Positions 51,306 through 58,861 of a DNA stretch of 64,000 nucleotides are shown here, piece after piece; position 1 is the stretch's first letter, and every line of letters starts with the position of its first letter. The position numbers were made by a program, and so were the translations under genes. Under the pieces are notes generated by a model. It ran no database searches, was not told the DNA's origin, and saw only the letters and a program-made list of their open reading frames with translations. The stretch is from Arthrobacter sp. DWC3 (GTDB taxonomy: Bacteria > Actinomycetota > Actinomycetes > Actinomycetales > Micrococcaceae): contig NZ_PJIP01000005.1 of the NCBI RefSeq assembly GCF_002929375.1, forward strand, positions 1 through 64,000, written 5' to 3'.

Positions 51306-52159
51306 TGCCCCCGGTGGGTCCCGGCGGGCAGGTCGACGCGGACGAGAAGGCGGACGAACTCGAGACCTACATCCTCGACCAGGGCGAGCGCCCCGGGGGA
51401 GCGCCGGTGGTGCTGCTCGATGACGCCGCCGTCGCGGCCGGCGCTGACCCGTCCACGCTGATCCCGGCCGTCCTGGACCAGCTGCCCGAGGCGCTCCGGC
51501 GGCCCGCGCCGTTCAGTTACGAGGCCTACGTGCTGCAGAGCGTCCTCGGGGAACTGCTGCTCGCCGGTGTCGGCGCCGGGTGGTCCCGGGACGAGCTGTC
51601 GGCGATCCCGCTGGTGACCCTGAACTTCCACGACGTGGCGCAGGAACACCGCGAGGCCGTCCACGAGCGCCTGCACCGGCTCGCCCGGCTGCGGGACCTC
51701 CTGCAGGACGGAAACGGCGCGGAACCGCGCCCGCGGGTGATGGTGCTCCTGTTCGACGGGTACCGGGACGCCGCGGAGATGGTGGTCCCGATCTGCGAGC
51801 GCCTCGGGCTCCCCGTCCTGATCCTGCCCATCGCCCTCGAGGTGGAGGACGACCGCGCCGGCACGCTGGGCGACGACGAGCTGACCGCCCTGGCGGGACG
51901 GCACGAGCTCGGCTTCCACACGCTCACCCACCGCATGGCGGACGAGATCACGCCCGGCACGGAGACCGCCGAGGTGACCGACGTCGTGCACCGGCTGACC
52001 CGTCTGGCCGGTCGAGCGCCCCGCGTGGGCGCGTGGTGCGGGGGCGCACGCTTCGACGAGCGGCTGCTCGGCAACCAGCGCCTGCGGGAGCTCGGGCTGA
52101 CCGACCTCATCTCCAACTGGTCCTGGGAGACCATCCGGAGCGGATCCGTCGAGTCCTGA
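51305..52159 (+). CDS. Polysaccharide deacetylase-like (NodB fold) protein, atypical motif 1
   Basis: 284 residues from ATG at 51305, overlapping the YcaO stop. The NodB motifs appear, but degenerate: VMVLLFDGYRDAAEMVVPI stands where TFDDGY usually occurs, with one Asp missing, and ELGFHTLTHRMADEI gives the His-xxx-His metal pair (about residues 202-206). The C-terminus holds RVGAWCGGARFDERLL. Activity on chitin or other polysaccharide is uncertain; it may be a modified deacetylase acting with the YcaO protein. No signal peptide is visible, so it is probably cytosolic. Confidence 0.65.
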   Translation: MPPVGPGGQVDADEKADELETYILDQGERPGGAPVVLLDDAAVAAGADPSTLIPAVLDQLPEALRRPAPFSYEAYVLQSVLGELLLAGVGAGWSRDELSAIPLVTLNFHDVAQEHREAVHERLHRLARLRDLLQDGNGAEPRPRVMVLLFDGYRDAAEMVVPICERLGLPVLILPIALEVEDDRAGTLGDDELTALAGRHELGFHTLTHRMADEITPGTETAEVTDVVHRLTRLAGRAPRVGAWCGGARFDERLLGNQRLRELGLTDLISNWSWETIRSGSVES

Positions 52160-52249
52160 CGGCGCAGGATCGGCGGGCGCGGCAGCTGGAGCCTGGAAGG
52201 GTCAGGCCCATCCGGCCACGACGGCTCCGCCTCCAGGCGCACGCCGCCG

Positions 52250-53281
52250 TCACGCGAAGTCCTGCACCTTCCTCCACCCGGGATCGAGCGCGTGCCTGGC
52301 GGACACGCCGCGCCGTTCGCGCGCGGCAGCGTCGAGGACGTCCCGCCCGTTCTGGTCCTCCGAGTCGGAGTAGAAGTGGAACGTCCTGACGCCCTTCGAG
52401 GTCTCGGCCGCGACGAGCATCCCGCGGTGACCGAGGCCGCGCACCAGTGCGTCCTCGAGGCCGTCCAGGACGTCGAGGGCCGGAGGCAGGGGGAGGCCCT
52501 GCTCGTCGGCGTCGAACGGGACGCGCAGCGCGGTGTGGAGGTCGAACCGCGGATGGTCGATCCACCTCAGCGGACGCAGGACCCGCACGAGGATCGGGTC
52601 GCCGGCCCCGAGCGTCCCCTGCATCGAGAGCCAGCCCGGTTCGGGCAGGGTCTTCGCCAGTCCGGTCACCCGGGCGGGAAGGTCCGCCGCCGGGATGCTG
52701 TCGACGACGTCGACGAAGATGCAGTCCACGCGCCGCACCCAGCGTTCCACGTCGTCCTCGCCGAGCAGCCACTCGAGCAGCAGCACGCACAGGCCGTGCT
52801 CGTCGTCCCACTGGCCCGTGAACCCCGGGTTGTACACGGAGACGATGAAGCCGTCGCCCTTGCGCGTCACGGCCGCGTGGACGCGGGTACGGCTGAGGTC
52901 GAACGTCCTGCCGCGGTAGGTGATGGTCGAGTCGAGCATGTCGGGGCGGGCGCTGCGGGCGGGGATGAACTCCCAGCGCCTGCTCGAGGGCGGCGACGCC
53001 CGGTACCAGCGCTCGGCTACCGGACGCAGCGCGGCGTCGCCGCCGCTGGAGACGCAGAGCGTGTGCTCGGCCTCGGTGCCCGTCCGGGTCTCCCATTCGA
53101 GGCCCCGGGCCATGGCCTGCACCCTGCGGGTCATCACGTCCACGTAGGCCTCGAAGTCACCGGCCCGCGTGGCGGTGGTCAGCAGGTCCTCGCCGTCCTC
53201 GGCCCACCACTGCCAGAACGCGACGATGGGGTCCCTGGCGTGCGGCCGGCCCGACCGCGCCCGGCGGCTGAAGAGTCCCAT
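52250..53281 (-). CDS. DUF695-like protein of unknown function
   Basis: 343 residues from ATG at 53281 with AGGAGAA upstream. The N-terminus FWQWWAEDGEDLL resembles DUF695-type proteins, and further features are YRASPPSSRRWEFIPARSA and DVVDSIPAADLPARVTGLAK. No catalytic motif is visible. The sequence looks soluble. It converges on the NodB-like gene with a 90-bp gap and no terminator I trust. The assignment rests on weak resemblance, hence limited confidence. Confidence 0.55.
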   Translation of the reverse strand: MGLFSRRARSGRPHARDPIVAFWQWWAEDGEDLLTTATRAGDFEAYVDVMTRRVQAMARGLEWETRTGTEAEHTLCVSSGGDAALRPVAERWYRASPPSSRRWEFIPARSARPDMLDSTITYRGRTFDLSRTRVHAAVTRKGDGFIVSVYNPGFTGQWDDEHGLCVLLLEWLLGEDDVERWVRRVDCIFVDVVDSIPAADLPARVTGLAKTLPEPGWLSMQGTLGAGDPILVRVLRPLRWIDHPRFDLHTALRVPFDADEQGLPLPPALDVLDGLEDALVRGLGHRGMLVAAETSKGVRTFHFYSDSEDQNGRDVLDAAARERRGVSARHALDPGWRKVQDFA

Positions 53282-53340
53282 GGTCCCTGCTTCTCCTGGT
53301 GTGCGCGCCGGGAGGTCCGGCCGCTGTGACCCCAGAGAAT

Positions 53341-53982
53341 CTACCCCCGCGACGCCCCGACGCGGACCGTCACCGATCCGTCGCCGTTCCGTGTCCCGGT
53401 CACGCTGTCGACGCTGTAGAGGTCTGCCGCGTTCGGCACGAAGTAGCCCTGTGCGTCGTAGACGGACACGGACCAGAGCCGTCGACGGGCACGTCCGCCA
53501 GAGTGGGTTCGCGCGGTCCCGGTCCTTCGGTGAGGATCGAGGCATAGACCGCCTCGCTGGTCGGCAGGCCGCCCCAGCCGGCCGCCGTGCCCATGAGGTG
53601 CCGGACGGGACCCACTTCGTCCGGGCGGCCGAACGTGCGCCGGACGTCCGGGGAGTTCGCCGCGAGTGCCAGGAGGGCGGTGCGTGTCGCGTCGAAGCTG
53701 CGGGTCTCGTAGTCCGGGCTGCGGAAAGGCTCCGCGGAGCCGGCGCCGAGGTGCAGGCGGTCCTGCAGTTCCGCCACGGCAGCGAGATCGGCGGGGTCAC
53801 GCGGGTCGGCGAGGATCCGCACCCCGACGAGGACTCAGGCGGATCACGGTCTGGTGGTCGATGCCGGCCGGCGGCCGGCTGTGATGGAAGGTGTTGATGC
53901 GTCCGGCGTCGCGCTGGAGGTCCGAGAACATGCGGTCGCTCTCCGCTCGGACGACGTTGTGCGCGCTCACCCGGATGCTCAT
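53341..53982 (-). pseudogene. Decayed DUF1254/DUF1214 protein: internal deletion and 1-nt frameshift
   Basis: Reading from ATG at 53982 (with AGGAGG upstream): VSAHNVVRAESDRMFSDLQ and RPPAGIDHQTVIRL match the DUF1254 N-terminus. Near 53828-53836 the frame jumps to one reading VLVGVRILADPRDPADLAAV, with the intervening DUF1254 core (about 50-60 codons) missing. It continues with DEVGPVRHLMGTAAGWGGLP. Around 53476-53479 one T appears lost (GACGGCTCTGG for an expected GGCTTCTGG), after which SVSVYDAQGYFVP and DSVTGTRNGDGSVTVRVG continue in another frame to TAG at 53343. Probably nonfunctional. Confidence 0.75.
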
Positions 53983-54052
53983 GCGCCCTCCTGCGACGGT
54001 GTGATCGGAACCATCATGGCGGGGACGTGCAGGAAGGGACAGGGCGCCCGGG

Positions 54053-54931
54053 TCAGCGGCGGCGGTAGGTGAGGTCGAAGACCATGCGTCCGGCCTTGAT
54101 CGCCTTGTTCTCGAAACTCGTGAGGGTGCGCCCGTCGAACCGCGGCGCCCACCCGCCCCGCTCGTCGACGCCCTCGTTGACGCCCGTGTTCCCGGTGCTG
54201 ACCGGGTCGCGGCCCTCGCGCACCGGCGCGCCGCCCACCACGGACTCGACGCCGCTCTCCCACACCTGGGTGAGGGGGCTCTCGGCGCCGGTGCGCTCGC
54301 CGTCGTGCAGGTTCTCGAAGTGCCCGCTGGCATCCAGGACGGTGCGCATCTGCACCGCGTAGCTCGACCAGTCGGTGGCGAGCCGGAAGATGCCGCCGGG
54401 TTCGAGGATGCGCGCGGCGAGCTCCACGTAGTCCTCCTTGACGAGCCTGCGCTTGTGGTGGCGAGCCTTGTGCCAGGGGTCGGGGAAGAACGTCCACAGC
54501 TCGGTCACGGAGGACGCCGGGATCATGCCGGCGAAGGCTTCCGCCGCGTCGACCTGCGCGGTCCGCACGTTGGTCAGGTCCTTCTGGCTGATGCGCAGCA
54601 TCGTCTGGGCGAGCCCCGGACGGTAGACCTCGAGGGCGAGGTAGTCGCGCTCCGGGTCGAGCTCCGCGGCGTGCGTGATGGCCTCGCCGAGTCCGGAGCC
54701 CACCTCGACGACGAGCGGCGCGGTGCGCCCGAAGGCCGTCCCGGCGTCGAACACGAATCCCGGAGCCACGGAGGTGTCGGCGTTCTCGACGCGTGGCACG
54801 TCGATGAGGAAGGCCTCGGCGAGTTCGTCCCATGCCTCGCGGCGCCGCCCCTGGAGGCGCGAGCCCCGCCGGACGAAGGACACGGGCTGTGTGCGGTGCG
54901 GTTGGTCGGGGGTCTGTGCGTATGGCTCCAT
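54053..54931 (-). CDS. trmB: tRNA (guanine-N7-)-methyltransferase TrmB
   Basis: 292 residues from ATG at 54931; an in-frame ATG at 55063 would add a Pro/Arg-rich 44 residues. SAM-binding motif VVEVGSGLGEAITHAAEL and family signature SVTELWTFFPDPWHKARHHKRR (PDPWxKxxHxKRR type) are clear. The enzyme makes m7G46 in tRNA. It stands between the DUF1254 remnant and a divergent GAF-ANTAR gene. Start choice is uncertain by 44 codons. Confidence 0.9.
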   Translation of the reverse strand: MEPYAQTPDQPHRTQPVSFVRRGSRLQGRRREAWDELAEAFLIDVPRVENADTSVAPGFVFDAGTAFGRTAPLVVEVGSGLGEAITHAAELDPERDYLALEVYRPGLAQTMLRISQKDLTNVRTAQVDAAEAFAGMIPASSVTELWTFFPDPWHKARHHKRRLVKEDYVELAARILEPGGIFRLATDWSSYAVQMRTVLDASGHFENLHDGERTGAESPLTQVWESGVESVVGGAPVREGRDPVSTGNTGVNEGVDERGGWAPRFDGRTLTSFENKAIKAGRMVFDLTYRRR

Positions 54932-55377
54932 CGGTCCCAAGGCTACCGGCAGCACATCGGCAGGCCCTGCATCCGCCGGTCTCCGGACGGGACGGCGCGG
55001 GGCGCCCTGCAGCGACTCCGTGGTGGCGGCGCCGGGCACCTCGTCACGCGGCGGCCACTGCATCGGTGCGCCCTGCGTCGCGTGGACGACAGGCCGGAGC
55101 GCCTCACCCAGGAGGACGGGACGAAGCTCCGCACGCTCGCCGCCCTGGTGGAACCGGAGACTGCCGCGCCGCGCGGACTAGCCCTTCCCGTGTGCGGGCT
55201 CCGCGAGCCCGCGCAGGGGGAGGCGCGCGGGTCCGTCCGGGGCGCGGGCTCCGCGGTCCGGCCGAGGCGGGCCGAGGCGGGCCTCCCGGGCGGGCGCGAG
55301 GAACGTCCTTCCGGCGTGGGGCGGCACTCTGGTGGAAGCGCACCCGCGGTGGCAGAGTGAGGCCCGGGAGGCGCGAC

Positions 55378-56169
55378 ATGAATACGGGTTCCGATGCGTC
55401 AGCCCCGGCTGGGACCGGCGGCGGCGACGTGACGGGCGAGCTCGCCCGGCAGCTGAGCGAGCTCGCGCGGGAGCTCCGGCGGCAGCCGGACATGGAATCG
55501 ACCCTCACCGAGATCGTCCATGCGGCGCTGTCCCTGATCCCCGAGGCGTCGGAGGCGTCGATCAGTCTGGTCAGGGCGCGGCGGCGCGTCGAGTCACGGG
55601 CGGCCTCGGGCGACCTGCCCCGGACGATCGACGCCCTGCAGACCGAGACGGGGCAGGGCCCGTGCCTCGACGCCGTCTTCCGGCAGCGGATCGTCAGGGT
55701 GCCCAGCCTCCGGGACGAGGCCCGGTGGCCCGACTTCGCACGGCGAGCCTGGGATGCCGGCGCCCGCAGCATGCTCTCCATCCAGCTGTTCGTGGAACGC
55801 GACAACCTCGGCGCCCTCAATCTGTACGGGTCCGAGGTCGGGGAGTTCGGGGAGGAGAGCGAGCAGGTGGGCCTCCTGGTCGCCGCGCACGCCGCGATCG
55901 CCCTCTCGGATGCGCAGGAGATCTCCAACCTCAACGCGGCGCTGCTCAGCAGGGACGTGATCGGCCAGGCGAAGGGCATCCTGATGGAACGCCACAAGCT
56001 CACCGCCCACGAGGCGTTCCTCGTGCTGTCCTCGGCGAGCACGAAGACCAACACGAAACTCATCGAGGTCGCCGAGCAGCTCGCGGTCCGCGGGGACCTC
56101 GCCACGAGGCGGAGTCCGTCCTGCGAGGCGAGCCCGCCCCGCGAGGGGAACCCGCCCGAACCTCGCTAG
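55378..56169 (+). CDS. GAF-ANTAR transcription antiterminator (second copy)
   Basis: 263 residues from ATG at 55378 with GGGAGG upstream. GAF domain about 25-165 (MESTLTEIVHAALSLIPEAS, TGQGPCLDAVFRQRIVRVP, NLGALNLYGSEVGEF) and ANTAR domain about 185-245 (RDVIGQAKGILMERHKLTA, FLVLSSASTKTNTKLIEVA). As for the gene at 16953, it should bind RNA hairpins and antiterminate. The Arg/Pro/Glu-rich tail (last 15 residues) looks atypical and may be a read-through artifact. Downstream it converges on the amidohydrolase gene. Confidence 0.9.
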   Translation: MNTGSDASAPAGTGGGDVTGELARQLSELARELRRQPDMESTLTEIVHAALSLIPEASEASISLVRARRRVESRAASGDLPRTIDALQTETGQGPCLDAVFRQRIVRVPSLRDEARWPDFARRAWDAGARSMLSIQLFVERDNLGALNLYGSEVGEFGEESEQVGLLVAAHAAIALSDAQEISNLNAALLSRDVIGQAKGILMERHKLTAHEAFLVLSSASTKTNTKLIEVAEQLAVRGDLATRRSPSCEASPPREGNPPEPR

Positions 56170-56197
56170 GCCGCAGCTCCCGCAAACCCGCCGTGTC

Positions 56198-57421
56198 CTA
56201 CCCCGCGGCGCCCGACGAGAGGCGGCTGATGGCCAGCTGCGCGTAGAGCGCGGCGCCGTCGGCGAGCACACCGTCGTCGAAGACGGCATCCGGCGAGTGG
56301 TTGTAGGGCGCCGTCGCCGGTTCGACGCCGGGTGCCACGGCCGACAGGAACACGAAGCTCCCGGGCACGGCCTCGAGGATGCGCGAGAAGTCCTCGGAGC
56401 CGGCCAGGGGGCGGGGCATGGTGACATAGCGGTCGGGTCCGAGCAGTGCGGCGACCTGCGCCGCGGCGTGTGCCGTCTCGGTCGCGTCGGTGACGGTCAG
56501 GGGGTACTCGTGGAGGTATTCGACGTCCGCCTCGAGCCCGTGCGCGGCGGCGATGTGCCGCACCAGGCGAGGGGCGGACTCCGCCATCCTGTCCCGGCTG
56601 GCCGCCGAGAACGTCCGGACGGTCGCCTCGATCCGGGCCGTGCCGGGGATGATGTTGCGCTGCGTGCCCGCGTGCAGCACGCCGACGGACAGCACCACGG
56701 GGTCGAACATGTCGAACTGCCGCGTGATCATCACCTGCAGCTGCAGGACGATCTCCGCCGCCACCGTGACCGGGTCCTTGGCGGAGTGCGGGGACGACCC
56801 GTGCCCGCCGGCTCCGTGCACCGTGACCATCAGCCCGTCGGACGCCGACATCAGCGGGCCGACGCGACTCGTGACCATCCCGGTGGGCATCAGCGAGGAG
56901 ACCACGTGCAGTCCGTAGGCCGCGTCGGGCCTCCTGCCCGCAGCCTCCAGGACGCCCTCGCGGATCATGACGCCGGCGCCGTCGTGCCCCTCCTCGCCGG
57001 GCTGGAACATGAGCACGACGTCGCCCGGGAGCTCCGCACGGCGGTCGGCGAGGAGCGTGGCGGCGCCCGCGAGCATCGCGGTGTGCAGATCGTGGCCGCA
57101 CGCGTGCATCACGCCGTCGACCTCGGAGGCGTAGGGGACGCCGCTGGTCTCCTGCACGGGCAGGGCGTCCATGTCGCCGCGCAGGAGCACCACGGGCGCG
57201 CCCTCCGCTGCGGCGCACCCGCGCAGCACCGCGGTGACGGACGTCGTGTCCGTGCCGAGGGTGATCTCGAAGGGCAGGCCATCGAGGGCCGAGAGCACCT
57301 TCTCCTGGGTGCGCGGCAACTGCAGGCCGAGCTCGGGGTCCCGGTGCAGGCGGTGCCGGAGGTCGGTGATCTCGCCCGCGAGGGAGCGGGCATCCTCGAG
57401 GAGGTCGGTGGACGGGTTCAT
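56198..57421 (-). CDS. M20 family amidohydrolase
   Basis: 407 residues. The M20D (peptidase M20 / N-acyl-amino-acid amidohydrolase) pattern: LRHRLHRDPELGLQLPRTQ, LRGDMDALPVQE, MHACGHDLHTAMLAGAA (zinc Cys/His ligands about 107-111), MFQPGEEGHDGAGVMI and RNIIPGTARIEATVRTF. It hydrolyses N-acyl-amino acids or related amides, e.g. hippurate or indole-acetyl-amino acids. It lies 93 bp after the RidA gene; both may be in one MarR-controlled operon. Confidence 0.9.
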   Translation of the reverse strand: MNPSTDLLEDARSLAGEITDLRHRLHRDPELGLQLPRTQEKVLSALDGLPFEITLGTDTTSVTAVLRGCAAAEGAPVVLLRGDMDALPVQETSGVPYASEVDGVMHACGHDLHTAMLAGAATLLADRRAELPGDVVLMFQPGEEGHDGAGVMIREGVLEAAGRRPDAAYGLHVVSSLMPTGMVTSRVGPLMSASDGLMVTVHGAGGHGSSPHSAKDPVTVAAEIVLQLQVMITRQFDMFDPVVLSVGVLHAGTQRNIIPGTARIEATVRTFSAASRDRMAESAPRLVRHIAAAHGLEADVEYLHEYPLTVTDATETAHAAAQVAALLGPDRYVTMPRPLAGSEDFSRILEAVPGSFVFLSAVAPGVEPATAPYNHSPDAVFDDGVLADGAALYAQLAISRLSSGAAG

Positions 57422-57514
57422 GGGGCTCCTCCTGGCGGGTGCGGCGCGTGTCCTCCCAGCCTTCCAGACGCCCCGCCGTCTGGCGAGGTCCCGGGCGTCC
57501 CGCGACCGGTGGTC

Positions 57515-57919
57515 CTAGTCGACGACGGCGGTGACCTCCGCCTCGACGAGGATGCCCGGCTGGAAGAGGATCTCGACGCCGATGAGGGATGCCGGCGCTT
57601 TCGGGATGTCGAACTCCCGGGCGGCTCGCTCCACCCCTGCGGCGAAGGCCGCGTAGTGGTCCTCCTTCCACCCTGCCGCGTACCAGGTGAAGCGCACCAC
57701 GTCGTGGAAGGTGGCGCCGGCCGCCGCGAGCGCCGCGGCGACGTTGCGGTACACCTGGAGCACCTGCCCGGCGAGGTCGCCCGGCGCCACGAGGGCGCCC
57801 TGGGCGTCCCAAGCGACCTGCCCCGCGATGTGCACCTGCCTGCTGCCCGTCGCGACCGCCACGTGGTGGTAGTCGGGCACGGCGACGTGGCCCTCGGGAT
57901 CGATCAGGGTGACGGTCAT
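57515..57919 (-). CDS. RidA/YjgF family protein (enamine/imine deaminase-like)
   Basis: 134 residues from ATG at 57919 after AAGGAG. RidA pattern: VHIAGQVAWDAQGALVAPGD, QVLQVYRNVAAALAAAG and VEAEVTAVVD. Family members hydrolyse reactive 2-aminoacrylate-type enamines from PLP enzymes. The conserved Arg near the C-terminus of canonical RidA is not obvious (PASLIGVEILFQPG region), so this may be one of the Rid subfamilies lacking deaminase activity. It diverges from the MarR gene. Confidence 0.8.
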   Translation of the reverse strand: MTVTLIDPEGHVAVPDYHHVAVATGSRQVHIAGQVAWDAQGALVAPGDLAGQVLQVYRNVAAALAAAGATFHDVVRFTWYAAGWKEDHYAAFAAGVERAAREFDIPKAPASLIGVEILFQPGILVEAEVTAVVD

Positions 57920-57973
57920 CGGAACTCCTTCGGAAGGGTCGAAGCAGCCGCACCGTCCGTCGATGCGCCTCAC

Positions 57974-58015
57974 TTCAAGCGTGAACTCAACACTGCCTTC
58001 ACTTCATGCTTGAAG
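57974..58015. promoter_or_regulatory. Two TTCA-N4-TGAA operators in the ridA-marR divergent promoter
   Basis: TTCA-agcg-TGAA (57974-57985) and TTCA-tgct-TGAA (58004-58015) are 12-bp palindromes with centres exactly 30 bp apart, about three helical turns. A larger ACTTCAAGC/GCTTGAAGT repeat (57972-57980, 58008-58016) also links them. They lie between two divergent genes, so MarR probably binds both, controlling ridA, the amidohydrolase and itself. Confidence 0.7.
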
Positions 58016-58042
58016 TCAAGAGGGCATCATTAGGATGGGCTC

Positions 58043-58558
58043 ATGGCATCCCCCCACCACGCCGCCACCGGGCCGGGTCCCGAGGACGCCGTATGGCTGA
58101 CCCCCGAGGAGAAGGAGGCCTGGACCGGCCTCGCATCTTTGGTGCTGCTCCTGCCCGGACGCCTCGAGTCCACCCTGCAGCAGGAGACGGGCCTCACGCT
58201 CTTCGAATACCTCGCCCTCAGCCGGATCTCCGAGGCTCCCGAGCGCAGGCTGCGCATGGGCACCCTCGCCTACCTCGCCAACGGCTCACTGTCCCGCCTC
58301 TCCAACGTGGTCAAGCGCTTCGAGCAGCGCGGCTGGGCGGAGCGCTCGCCGGATCCGGCGAACGGGCGCTTCACCCTCGTGGCGCTGACGGACGCCGGGT
58401 TCGACGTCGTGGTGGCCGCGGCGCCGCTGCACGTGCGGGCGGTGCGGCGGCTGGTCCTCGATCCGCTCGACGCCGACGACCGCCGGGCGCTCGCCGTCAT
58501 CGCCGAGAAGCTGCGGACACGCCCGGAGGATCTCGCCGGGCAGGCTCCGGCCCAGTAG
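58043..58558 (+). CDS. MarR family transcriptional regulator
   Basis: 171 residues from ATG at 58043 with TTAGGATG upstream. MarR pattern: LESTLQQETGLTLFEYLALS, MGTLAYLANGSLSRLSNVV (recognition helix about 72-90) and wing KRFEQRGWAERSPDPANGRF. It sits divergently from ridA with twin palindromes between them and is likely their repressor. The inducer is unknown. Confidence 0.9.
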   Translation: MASPHHAATGPGPEDAVWLTPEEKEAWTGLASLVLLLPGRLESTLQQETGLTLFEYLALSRISEAPERRLRMGTLAYLANGSLSRLSNVVKRFEQRGWAERSPDPANGRFTLVALTDAGFDVVVAAAPLHVRAVRRLVLDPLDADDRRALAVIAEKLRTRPEDLAGQAPAQ

Positions 58559-58831
58559 CACGGGACCAGGACCGGGGACGAGCAGCGCGAGGCGCGCCGC
58601 GGGCCGTCCGTGACGCCACATCCCGCGCCGATGCGGGAACAGGGCCGCCCGGCTGGTAAACTTGGACTACTTGCCTGCGCAGGGCGGATCGGTTCCGCCA
58701 GTGAGATGCGCAGCCTGCGTCGCTAGAACGCATTCTTTTGTCCCGCATCCAGCTCCCGGTATCCGGAGAGCGCGGTGGACACTGTCTGACTTTTCTTCGG
58801 CGAACCCCCGCACCGACCGGTGCCGGGGAGA

Positions 58832-58861
58832 ATGAGAAGAAAGCTCGTGTACTTCCCATGA
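58832..58861 (+). CDS. Nine-codon leader ORF coupled to the DEAD-box helicase
   Basis: ATG at 58832 opens MRRKLVYFP and stops at TGA 58859-58861, which overlaps the helicase ATG (ATGA). GGGGAGA lies 6 nt upstream, a good ribosome site. The helicase itself has no such site (only CGTGTACTTCCC upstream), so its translation probably depends on this leader. This could allow attenuation by ribosome behaviour. Confidence 0.55.
   Translation: MRRKLVYFP

Noticed and set aside
54931-55063. Upstream start of trmB at 55063
   Set aside because: Adds 44 Pro/Arg/Ala-rich residues without family resemblance and lies in the GC-rich divergent spacer; kept as an alternative only.
58660-58831. A known cold-shock or riboswitch class in the helicase leader
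   Set aside because: GC-rich leader without a recognised conserved core; only the leader ORF is supported.
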